DNA from: JBHELB01 sp041859045
GTDB taxonomy: Bacteria; Hydrogenedentota; Hydrogenedentia; Hydrogenedentales; SLHB01
DNA: 32,455 nt
Direction: 5' to 3'
Assembly (NCBI GenBank): GCA_041859045.1
Contig: JBHELB010000002.1
Coordinates: 1-32,455, forward strand
The translations under genes and the position numbers were made by a program. Positions 1 to 6,161 of the stretch are shown here, piece by piece (position 1 is the stretch's first letter; every line of letters starts with the position of its first letter). The notes under the pieces are model-generated. The model saw only the letters and a list, made by a program, of their open reading frames with translations. It was not told the origin of the DNA and ran no database searches.

Positions 1-251
1 ATCCGGATGGTGCTGGCGCGACCCCGCCGTTCATCGACGCTGTCCTTGGTGCCGGTCAGAAGCAGGGCTACAACTTTAACGTGGCGGTGGTGAATGGCGC
101 GGCGGGTGTTGCCCCGGCTTACCAGTGCACAGCCGCCCCGATTACCCCCGGCCAGACCGGTTACCGTCAGTACTTTGTGCAGGGCGACGGCGTGATTCGC
201 TTCACCGCGAACGGCGCGGCGGCCGGCCCGGCCTCCCCGCCCCTCTCGTAA
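1..251 (+). CDS. Type IV pilin-like protein, C-terminal fragment
   Basis: This is the 3' end of a gene that enters from the left edge, read in the frame starting at base 3 and ending at the TAA at 249-251. About 82 residues are visible. They contain Gly/Asn/Tyr-rich beta-strand sequence, then a TGYRQYFVQGDGVIRF segment, then a short Ala/Gly/Pro tail. The 'G-TG-R-(Y/F)F---DGVIR' pattern near the C-terminus is characteristic of type II secretion or type IV pilin-like proteins of Acidobacteria and related phyla. In those proteins an N-terminal prepilin helix, off-window here, precedes such a head domain. The likely role is as a surface pilin or pseudopilin subunit. The N-terminal cleavage motif cannot be seen, so the exact class is uncertain. 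The gene is followed by a hairpin terminator. Confidence 0.6.
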   Translation, partial: PDGAGATPPFIDAVLGAGQKQGYNFNVAVVNGAAGVAPAYQCTAAPITPGQTGYRQYFVQGDGVIRFTANGAAAGPASPPLS

Positions 252-293
252 ACAAGTTCTGGCGCACGGGCTGCGGTGCCTGATGCTGGACAG

Positions 294-328
294 AGCGGCG
301 GGACAACCTCCCGCCGCTCGATAATTTT
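294..328 (+). terminator. Intrinsic terminator after the pilin-like gene
   Basis: A perfect 10-bp stem (AGCGGCGGGA at 294-303, TCCCGCCGCT at 309-318) has a 5-nt loop and is followed by the AT-rich run CGATAATTTT. It lies 43 nt after the pilin stop codon. The U-tract is short and interrupted, but the stem strength and position support a terminator. Confidence 0.7.
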
Positions 329-332
329 ATGA

Positions 333-365
333 GGGGCTTCCTTAGGGGCCTTCCGGGAAAGCCCC
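333..365. other. Second hairpin downstream of the pilin terminator
   Basis: GGGGCTT at 333-339 pairs with AAGCCCC at 359-365, and the pairing can extend inward past one bulged A. GATAAAAAC follows. It may be a back-up terminator or part of a noncoding spacer. In the rest of the spacer (366-553) I see only weak -10-like AT-rich patches (around 412 and 503) and no recognisable RNA. Confidence 0.35.
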
Positions 366-553
366 GATAAAAACAGTTAAATCCTCTGGACTTTTCGGAG
401 CATATGCCGTAGCATAATGTAAACTGAGAAGCTTTAACGGCATTGTGTCACCGCAATCATGAAACGTGGAAGTCTCGTAAAGGTATTATATGTCGCAAAG
501 GTCTTATAGTTCGGGTAGTACCGGCTGAGCGGCAAAGGGGAGAAACGTGGAGA

Positions 554-937
554 ATGGGTCAGCAAACTGAGGAGTGCGAAAAACTATCGGAGGCGGAAGA
601 GCGAGCCATTCGCCTACATCGGCGCTATTTGGAGGAAATGCAGGGGCGTTCCGTCAGCTTCGAAGAGGCCCTGTCGAATTGGAAAGCGCATTACGCGATG
701 GCTTGGCGTCAAATGCGCCAACAGCGCTACCTGGCCTCGCAAAGCGAAGAGATACTGCGCCACAAGTGGATTGAATCGGAAAAAGCGCAGCGCGATCTCG
801 GGCGCGACGCCGTAATGGATTGGATCAGCAAGTACGCCGCCGCATGGCGCGAAGCGTTTGAACGCCAGGACGACGACAAGGACTACCATTCGGTGACGTC
901 TCCCTGCGGAGGAAACACGTCGAGCCCTGCCGCCTAA
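554..937 (+). CDS. Hypothetical 127-aa protein with twin Trp/Tyr motifs
   Basis: The ATG at 554 is preceded by AGGGGAGA at about 536-543, roughly 10 nt upstream. The frame is open further upstream to 443, but that part reads like translated spacer. The protein is soluble, charged and mostly helical. Two similar segments are visible, NWKAHYAMAWRQ and DWISKYAAAWREAF, which share the pattern W-x-x-(H/K)-Y-A-x-A-W-R-(Q/E). This suggests a duplicated helical unit or a heptad-like packing motif. The last ~20 residues are polar and look disordered. There is no signal peptide, no membrane segment and no recognisable catalytic motif. I do not recognise the family. The gene converges with the methyltransferase on the other strand, whose stop codon is 43 nt away. 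Confidence 0.6.
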   Translation: MGQQTEECEKLSEAEERAIRLHRRYLEEMQGRSVSFEEALSNWKAHYAMAWRQMRQQRYLASQSEEILRHKWIESEKAQRDLGRDAVMDWISKYAAAWREAFERQDDDKDYHSVTSPCGGNTSSPAA

Positions 938-980
938 AAGTTTGCGGGGAGCGCGTCGCAGGCGTCCTTGGTGGAAATGC

Positions 981-2105
981 CTAAAACACCCGCAGCGTGA
1001 CCGAGGTCAGGTAGGCGGTTTCCGGCATGGCCAGCAGAACGGGGTGATCCGCGGATGCGCCGCGCACCTCGAGCACCCAGACATCTCGTTGCAGACTGCG
1101 CGAGGCGCGTTTGATCGCCTCAAGGAAGACTTCGCGGGACACGTGGTGCGAGCAGGTGGAGGTAACGAGATAACCGCCCGGCTCGACCGCGGCCATCGCG
1201 GCGCGGTTCAAGGCCTGATACACCCCGAGGGCGCGCGTGGCCTGGGCGCGGGACTTGGCCAGCGACGGCGGGTCCATCAGAACTAGGCCGTAGCGGGTGT
1301 CGCCCGCAAGCGCCTTTTCCACGTCGCCCGTCTCAAACCGGCAACGCGCGGAGAGACCGTTGCGTTCGGCATTGCGTCGCGCGCCTTCGATAGCACGGGC
1401 CGACGAATCGACCCCAACCACCGAATCCGCGCCCGCCAGCGCCATGCGGCAGGACCATTGGCCGGTGTGGCAGTGGCCGTCAAAGACCCGCGCGCCCCGC
1501 GCGAGCCGCATAGCCGCCAGGGTATTGTCGCGCTGATCGAGGAACATGCCGGTCTTTTGGCCCTCTTCGAGGTCAACGCCAAGCTGTAGTCCGGAAACCG
1601 TGATCTCCACGTGATCCATGCGCTCACCAAACCAGCGGGTCTCGCCGGGGGCCTCGAACCGGACCCCGCGCACGCCGTCGGTGGCCAGCATCGCCTGGGC
1701 CAGGACTTCCATGTGCGGGCGGTAGAAGCCGCAGGCGGTTTGCAGCGCCACCACCGCGCCGTAGCGATCCGCTACCAGGCCAGGGAGGCCGTCACTCTCG
1801 CCGTGAAGCCAACGGTACGCCGTCTCGCCGGGGTATAGTTGCTCGCGGAAGCGCAAAGCGCGGGCGACCCGGCGCTGAAAGAAGGCCTCGTCGACGGCCA
1901 CATCCTTGCGCGCGAACAGGCGGACCGCGATGCCCCCTTCGGCCTGGTAGAACCCCCGGCCAACAAGGCGGGCGGTGTCGGAAAACACGTCCACCAGCGC
2001 GCCATCCGGCAATTTGGGCGGCGCGGCCAGTTCGTTTCGATAGACCCACAGGTGGCCGCGCAGGAGGCGGCGCTCTTCGCGTGATTTGAGAATAAGTTGT
2101 TCCAT
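981..2105 (-). CDS. rlmI: RlmI-type 23S rRNA (cytosine-C5) methyltransferase
   Basis: This 374-aa class I SAM-dependent methyltransferase is of the RlmI/YccW (COG1092) type. These enzymes carry an N-terminal PUA RNA-binding domain and methylate C1962 of 23S rRNA. The PUA-like part covers about residues 1-75. Diagnostic motifs follow: GESDGLPGLVADRYG (about 102-116), EGQKTGMFLDQRDN (181-194), SAM motif I FDGHCHTGQW (208-217) with the acidic GVDSS (231-235), motif IV DPPSLAKS (278-285) and TSTCSHH (315-321), whose Cys318 is the likely catalytic thiol. Motif I reads HTGQW where the E. coli enzyme has YTGGF. The start is set at the ATG at 2105 because the protein then begins directly with the PUA domain (MEQLILKSREERRLLRGHLW). 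An in-frame extension to 2243 is low-complexity spacer. The sequence just upstream is pyrimidine-rich with no Shine-Dalgarno. Confidence 0.9.
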   Translation of the reverse strand: MEQLILKSREERRLLRGHLWVYRNELAAPPKLPDGALVDVFSDTARLVGRGFYQAEGGIAVRLFARKDVAVDEAFFQRRVARALRFREQLYPGETAYRWLHGESDGLPGLVADRYGAVVALQTACGFYRPHMEVLAQAMLATDGVRGVRFEAPGETRWFGERMDHVEITVSGLQLGVDLEEGQKTGMFLDQRDNTLAAMRLARGARVFDGHCHTGQWSCRMALAGADSVVGVDSSARAIEGARRNAERNGLSARCRFETGDVEKALAGDTRYGLVLMDPPSLAKSRAQATRALGVYQALNRAAMAAVEPGGYLVTSTCSHHVSREVFLEAIKRASRSLQRDVWVLEVRGASADHPVLLAMPETAYLTSVTLRVF

Positions 2106-2198
2106 AAGGAGGGGAGTGTAGCGGATTGGGGCGGCAAAAAGCGAGGGAAATTCCTGGAGGGAAGAGGGAGTTGGGGAGATGATGGGGCATTGAACTAT

Positions 2199-2227
2199 TT
2201 GACTTGGGTTCGGTTGTATGTCATACT
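2199..2227 (+). promoter_or_regulatory. Candidate sigma70-type promoter for gap
   Basis: TTGACT at 2199-2204 is followed after exactly 17 bp by CATACT at 2222-2227. The -35 matches consensus at five of six positions and the -10 at four. Transcription would start near 2234, giving gap a leader of about 215 nt. Other promoters in this window also use a 17-bp spacer. Confidence 0.45.
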
Positions 2228-2448
2228 CGCCGGGATTATGCAAAAGGAGAAGATTTCGCCCTGCGAACAGGAGGACAGGGCGGACGGCGCGCGTGGTCGG
2301 AGTGGCCGCGCCTTCTCGTATAACCTCCTTTTTTCTAATACGTTACCGCTGACGAATGCCAATTGTCCCCTGCGCGAGGTTCCGGCGTGGCCGGAGCGCA
2401 GAGGTTTGGGAAGTAAACGCAGAGAAGCCAAAGAAGGGGAAATGCACC
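2228..2448 (+). other. Long untranslated leader of gap
   Basis: No convincing reading frame is visible here. It contains a GC-rich imperfect hairpin around 2285-2312 (GGCGC arm, GGTC/GGCC inner pairing) followed some distance later by a CCTCCTTTTTT tract at about 2323-2333. The T-tract is too far from the stem for a standard terminator. I recognise no known riboswitch class. Confidence 0.3.
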
Positions 2449-3447
2449 ATGGCGACGAAGATCGGCATCAACGGGTTTGGACGCATCGGCCGCAACGTAT
2501 TCAAGCTGCTGATGAAGGCCAACGATTTCGAAGTGGTAGGCATCAATGACTTGACGGACGCCAAGACTCTGGCGCACTTGCTCAAGTACGACAGCGTGTT
2601 CGGCGTGTACGACGCGGACGTCAAGGCGACGGACGACGCGATCGTCGTGAACGGCAAGACGATCAAGATTACGGCGATCAAAGACCCGGCCGAGATTCCG
2701 TGGAAAGACCGCGGCGCGGAGCTGGTGCTTGAGTCGACCGGTCATTTCAGCTCGAAGGAAGCGTGCATGAAGCATGTGACCGCCGGCGCGAAGAAGGTGC
2801 TGCTGAGCGTCCCGCCGAAGGACGCGATCGACGCGATCATCGTGATGGGCGTGAACGACGACACGCTGAAGCCGACCGATGTGGTCGTGTCGAACGCGAG
2901 CTGCACGACGAACTGCTTGGCCCCGATGGCCAAGGTGCTCCACGAGCAATTCGGCATCAAGCGCGGCCTGATGACGACGGTCCACGCGTACACGAACGAC
3001 CAGCAGGTGTTGGACATGCCGCACAAGGATCTGCGTCGTGCCCGCGCCGCCGCAAACGCGATCATCCCGACGACGACGGGCGCGGCCCGCGCGGTCGGCA
3101 AGGTGCTTCCGGCGCTGGCTGGCAAGCTCGACGGTTTCGCGATGCGCGTGCCGGTGATCGACGGCTCGGTGGTCGACCTGGCGGTCGAGTTCGAGAAGCC
3201 CGTGACGAAGGAAGGCATCAACGCCGCGATTAAGGCGGCGGCCGAAGGCCCGCTCAAGGGCATCCTGCAGTACTGCGAAGACCCGATCGTGTCCTCGGAC
3301 GTGATCGGCAACTCGAACTCCAGCGTGTTCGACGCCCTTTCGACGATGGTCATGGACGGGAACTTCGCGAAGGTCGTGTCGTGGTACGACAATGAGTTCG
3401 GTTACTCGAACCGTTGCGTCGACCTGTTCCGCAAGATGGCGAAATAA
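2449..3447 (+). CDS. gap: Glyceraldehyde-3-phosphate dehydrogenase (NAD-type)
   Basis: This 332-aa GAPDH catalyses the reversible oxidative phosphorylation of glyceraldehyde 3-phosphate to 1,3-bisphosphoglycerate in glycolysis. The N-terminal Rossmann motif is INGFGRIGRN (7-16). The GINDL stretch places Asp34 where NAD-preferring enzymes carry an acidic residue. The catalytic segment SNASCTTNCLAP puts the nucleophilic cysteine at residue 152, and WYDNEFGYSNR near the C-terminus is the usual family end. The length is typical. The ATG at 2449 is preferred over an in-frame upstream start at 2356: it follows AAGAAGGGGA and gives the canonical MATKIGINGFG N-terminus. The gene is followed by a strong hairpin, then two small genes, then pgk, so the usual gap-pgk linkage is kept but interrupted. 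Confidence 0.97.
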   Translation: MATKIGINGFGRIGRNVFKLLMKANDFEVVGINDLTDAKTLAHLLKYDSVFGVYDADVKATDDAIVVNGKTIKITAIKDPAEIPWKDRGAELVLESTGHFSSKEACMKHVTAGAKKVLLSVPPKDAIDAIIVMGVNDDTLKPTDVVVSNASCTTNCLAPMAKVLHEQFGIKRGLMTTVHAYTNDQQVLDMPHKDLRRARAAANAIIPTTTGAARAVGKVLPALAGKLDGFAMRVPVIDGSVVDLAVEFEKPVTKEGINAAIKAAAEGPLKGILQYCEDPIVSSDVIGNSNSSVFDALSTMVMDGNFAKVVSWYDNEFGYSNRCVDLFRKMAK

Positions 3448-3459
3448 GTGAACGATCCA

Positions 3460-3497
3460 GGGGCTCGCGCGGCATCCCCGCGCGGGCCCCGTCTTCT
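3460..3497 (+). terminator. Hairpin terminator after gap
   Basis: A 13-bp stem (3460-3472 with 3478-3490, one G-U pair) closes a CATCC loop 12 nt after the gap stop codon. Only a weak pyrimidine tail (GTCTTCT) follows, so termination may be partial and allow read-through to the downstream genes. Confidence 0.6.
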
Positions 3498-3529
3498 AGA
3501 ATAGAACTGCGGAGAGGAGAACGGCCGAC

Positions 3530-3841
3530 GTGGATGAGGCAGTGCCTCCTGGGCGAAGCGATGAGAAAGCGATAGTGCTTTCCCGCCATGCCGCCGCGCG
3601 CGCCAAAGAGCGCGGCGCAACGCAGAGCGAAGTAGTTGAGTGTATTCGCACGGGACAGTTTGCGGCGTTGGAATCGTCGAGATTCCAAGCGCGATGCGCC
3701 GTTCGGTTCGATGCTGTCTCCCCGGTGAATGGAAAGTTCTATCGCTGGAAGACGGTCGAAGTGATTTTCGTAGAAGAAGAAACAGAGCGCGTGGTGGTGA
3801 CGGTCAAGGTATACTACTCGAATGAGGAGGACCAGCCATGA
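3530..3841 (+). CDS. DUF4258 family protein (putative toxin-like partner)
   Basis: This 103-aa protein starts with GTG at 3530, about 9 nt after GGAGAGGAGA. The segment LSRHAAARAKERGATQSEVVECIRTGQ (residues ~17-43) has the His-x3-Arg...Arg pattern of DUF4258. RWKTVEVIFVEEETERVVVTVKVYY then supplies the closing beta-strands of this small RNase-toxin-like fold. Its stop overlaps the start of the DUF2283 gene (ATGA at 3838-3841), so the two are translationally coupled. DUF4258/DUF2283 pairs are common in bacterial genomes and are often listed among putative toxin-antitoxin-like pairs. Activity has not been shown for this pair and cannot be read from the sequence. The location between gap and pgk is unusual. 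Confidence 0.7.
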   Translation: MDEAVPPGRSDEKAIVLSRHAAARAKERGATQSEVVECIRTGQFAALESSRFQARCAVRFDAVSPVNGKFYRWKTVEVIFVEEETERVVVTVKVYYSNEEDQP

Positions 3842-4062
3842 AGATCAGCTACGACGCGGATGTTGACGCCTTGTATATTCAGTTACGCGAAATCGGTGAC
3901 GGTCAGGCGGAGAATCGGGACCTTGGAAGCGGGATCACCGCGGACTACGGTCCAGACGGGTTGTTGACGGGGATCGAGATTCTGGATGCCAGTCGTCTTC
4001 TGGGGAAGGAGACGGAGCAGGTGATTCTGGAGTTGCAGCCCGTTAAACGGCATGTCGCCTGA
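3838..4062 (+). CDS. DUF2283 family protein
   Basis: This 74-aa protein starts at the ATG at 3838, preceded by GAGGAGG at 3824-3830. It shows the family pattern almost end to end: YDADVDALYIQL at the N-terminus, a central acidic stretch (ENRDLGSGITADYGPDG) and LLTGIEILDASRLLG. DUF2283 proteins are small beta-rich proteins of unknown biochemical role. They are frequently encoded next to DUF4258 genes, as here with a 4-nt overlap. If the pair is toxin-antitoxin-like, this would be the candidate antitoxin, by arrangement only. It ends 76 nt before pgk. Confidence 0.75.
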   Translation: MKISYDADVDALYIQLREIGDGQAENRDLGSGITADYGPDGLLTGIEILDASRLLGKETEQVILELQPVKRHVA

Positions 4063-4138
4063 GGTGACCCATTACGCGTAATCGGCTGGATTGGCGAGTT
4101 CGGCGTGCGACGCTGGACGAAGCGGAAGGAAGTAGACC

Positions 4139-5374
4139 ATGAACAAGCTGACGTTGGATAAGGTGGATGTGAAGGGCAAGCGCGTGTTGATGCGCGTGGA
4201 CTTTAATGTGCCGCAGAACGCGGACGGTACGGTGCGCGACGACACGCGTATTCGCGCGGCGCTCAAGAGCATCAACTACGTCCGGGAAAACGGCGGCATG
4301 CTGATTCTAATGTCGCACCTTGGCCGCCCGAAGGACCCGAAGAAGGCCGAGACGCCGGAAGAGGCGGAGAAGATCGTCGCGAAGAACAAGACACTGGTGA
4401 TGGGCCCGATCGCGGACCGTCTGCGCGAGCTTGTGGGCGGGAACGTGACGAAGCTCGATGCGCTGGTGGGCCCGGAAGTCGAGGCGGCGGTCGCGGCGAT
4501 GAAGCCCGGCGACATCATTGTGCTCGAGAACACGCGCTTTCACAAGGGCGAAACGAAGAACGACCCTGAGCTGTCGCAGCAGTTGGCGAAGTTGGGTGAT
4601 GTGTACGTAAGCGATGCGTTCGGTTCGGTGCATCGCGCGCACTGCTCGACGGAAGGCGTCACGAAGTACATCGCCGGTCCGTCGGCTGCGGGGTTCCTGG
4701 TCGCGAAAGAGATTGAATACTTCAGCCGCGTGTTGAACAACCCGGACCGCCCGTTGACGGCGATTCTGGGCGGCGCGAAGGTGCAGGATAAGATTCCGGT
4801 GATCGACAATCTGTTGAACCTGGTCGATTGCCTCATCATCGGCGGCGGCATGGCCTATACGTTCATGAAGGCGCAAGGCCTCGAGATCGGCGACTCGCTG
4901 CTCGACGAAGGCGGCATCGACGCCGCGAAGTCGGCCATGGCGAAGGCCAAGGAAAAGGGCATCGATCTGCTGTTGCCGGTGGATACCGTGGTGGCGGACG
5001 CCTTCGCGGCGGACGCGAACAGCAAGGTGGTCAAGGCGGGCACGATCGAAGCGGGTTGGATGGGCCTCGATGTCGGTCCGCAGACCGTCGAACTGTTCAG
5101 CGCGGCGATTAAGAAATCGAAGACCGTCGTGTGGAACGGCCCGGTGGGCGTATTCGAGATGGAAAAGTTCGCGGCGGGCACGAAGGCAATCGCCGAGGTG
5201 CTGGCGAACACCGCGGGCCTGACGAGCGTCATCGGCGGCGGCGACACGGCGGCGGCGGTCACGCAGTTTGGCTTGGCCGACAAGATGTCGCACGTGTCGA
5301 CGGGCGGCGGCGCGTCGCTTGAGATGCTCGAAGGTAAAGAGCTGCCCGGTTTGGCGGCGTTGACCAATGCCTAG
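4139..5374 (+). CDS. pgk: Phosphoglycerate kinase
   Basis: This 411-aa enzyme transfers the acyl phosphate of 1,3-bisphosphoglycerate to ADP, the first ATP-yielding step after GAPDH. Motifs include MRVDFNVP (18-25), the substrate-binding LMSHLGRPK (57-65), SDAFGSVHRAHCS (158-170), a nucleotide-binding GGGDTAAAV near the C-terminus, and the closing STGGGASLEMLEGKELPGL. It is slightly longer than the usual 390-400 residues because of a charged insert after HLGRPK (roughly 66-90). The ATG at 4139 follows AAGGAAG. The last 8 nt overlap the start of the YbjQ gene. Confidence 0.97.
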   Translation: MNKLTLDKVDVKGKRVLMRVDFNVPQNADGTVRDDTRIRAALKSINYVRENGGMLILMSHLGRPKDPKKAETPEEAEKIVAKNKTLVMGPIADRLRELVGGNVTKLDALVGPEVEAAVAAMKPGDIIVLENTRFHKGETKNDPELSQQLAKLGDVYVSDAFGSVHRAHCSTEGVTKYIAGPSAAGFLVAKEIEYFSRVLNNPDRPLTAILGGAKVQDKIPVIDNLLNLVDCLIIGGGMAYTFMKAQGLEIGDSLLDEGGIDAAKSAMAKAKEKGIDLLLPVDTVVADAFAADANSKVVKAGTIEAGWMGLDVGPQTVELFSAAIKKSKTVVWNGPVGVFEMEKFAAGTKAIAEVLANTAGLTSVIGGGDTAAAVTQFGLADKMSHVSTGGGASLEMLEGKELPGLAALTNA

Positions 5375-5714
5375 CAAGATTCGCCCGGAGATGGTGACCA
5401 CCGCTTTCGAGCTGGAGGGTCTCCGCGTCACGCAGCAGCTAGGGTTGGTGCGGGGCGTGGTGGTGCGATCGCGATCGGTGCTGGGAAATGCGCTGGCGGG
5501 GTTGCAGACGATGCTGGGCGGAAACATCACGATTTTGCAGGAGCTCTGCGAGACGGCGCGCGAGCAGGCGTATCAGACGATGCTGACGCACGCGGAGCAA
5601 TTGGGCGCGAATGCGGTGATCGGCGTGCGCTACGACGCCACGGAAATCATGCAAGGTGTCACCGAGGTGCTGGCGTACGGCACGGCGGTGATTGTTGAAC
5701 GTAACGAAACGTAA
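5367..5714 (+). CDS. YbjQ/UPF0145 family protein
   Basis: This 115-aa protein shows the YbjQ (UPF0145) pattern: an N-terminal strand region ending in LGLVRGVVVRSRSV, a helix with ELCETAREQAY, then LGANAVIGVRYDAT and a C-terminal VLAYGTAVIV strand. Family members form oligomeric rings and some are annotated as putative heavy-metal binding, but the function is unknown. The ATG at 5367 lies inside the end of pgk (8-nt overlap), which indicates translational coupling. It ends 78 nt before rpsO. Confidence 0.85.
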   Translation: MPSKIRPEMVTTAFELEGLRVTQQLGLVRGVVVRSRSVLGNALAGLQTMLGGNITILQELCETAREQAYQTMLTHAEQLGANAVIGVRYDATEIMQGVTEVLAYGTAVIVERNET

Positions 5715-5792
5715 CCAAGGTACCCGCTTCTCGGGCCGACGCATGTGGCGCGGCGCTGGGAATCGGGCGAATGCGAAGAGGACAAGATCGAA

Positions 5793-6065
5793 ATGAGCAG
5801 CATCACGAAAGAACGCAAGACAGAAGTCATCAAGTCGCACGCAAAGCACGAAGGCGACACGGGATCGGCCGAGGTGCAGATCGCGTTGCTGACGGAGCGC
5901 ATCAATCACTTGACCAATCACTTCAAGGCGCATCCGAAAGATCACGCCGGCCGCCGCGGCCTGTTGATTCTGGTGGGCCGCCGCCGCCACCTGCTGAACT
6001 ACGTCCGCAGTCTGGATGTCGAGCGCTACCGCGGGATCGTTCAGACGCTGGGTCTGCGCAAGTAA
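5793..6065 (+). CDS. rpsO: 30S ribosomal protein S15
   Basis: This 90-aa protein binds 16S rRNA and nucleates the platform of the small subunit. The sequence is canonical: KTEVIKSHAKHEGDTGSAEVQIALLTERINHL, then HPKDHAGRRGLLILVGRRRHLLNYV and the C-terminal LDVERYRGIVQTLGLRK. The ATG at 5793 was chosen over an in-frame ATG at 5745 because it gives the family N-terminus and follows AAGAGGA at about 5775. It precedes pnp, the conserved rpsO-pnp arrangement, with paired hairpins between them. Confidence 0.97.
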   Translation: MSSITKERKTEVIKSHAKHEGDTGSAEVQIALLTERINHLTNHFKAHPKDHAGRRGLLILVGRRRHLLNYVRSLDVERYRGIVQTLGLRK

Positions 6066-6095
6066 CACACAAGAGTTGAAGACGGATAAGGAAAA

Positions 6096-6134
6096 GCGCG
6101 GATCGTCCGCGCGGAACGCTGTGGGAGGCGTTCC
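6096..6134 (+). other. Tandem hairpins in the rpsO-pnp spacer
   Basis: Two perfect 7-bp hairpins abut each other: GCGCGGA (6096-6102) with TCCGCGC (6106-6112) around TCG, and GGAACGC (6113-6119) with GCGTTCC (6128-6134) around an 8-nt loop. In E. coli the pnp leader hairpin is cut by RNase III and mediates PNPase autoregulation. A similar role is inferred here from position only. Confidence 0.5.
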
Positions 6135-6161
6135 ACACTTAACGAAATGGAGCATAGATAA

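Noticed and set aside
443..553. N-terminal extension of the 127-aa unknown protein to 443
   Set aside because: The extension is Arg/Lys/Cys-rich spacer translation with no ribosome site. The ATG at 554 has one.
2285..2333. Hairpin plus T-run in the gap leader as a terminator or riboswitch attenuator
   Set aside because: The stem is imperfect and the T-run starts well away from it. No known riboswitch core could be matched.
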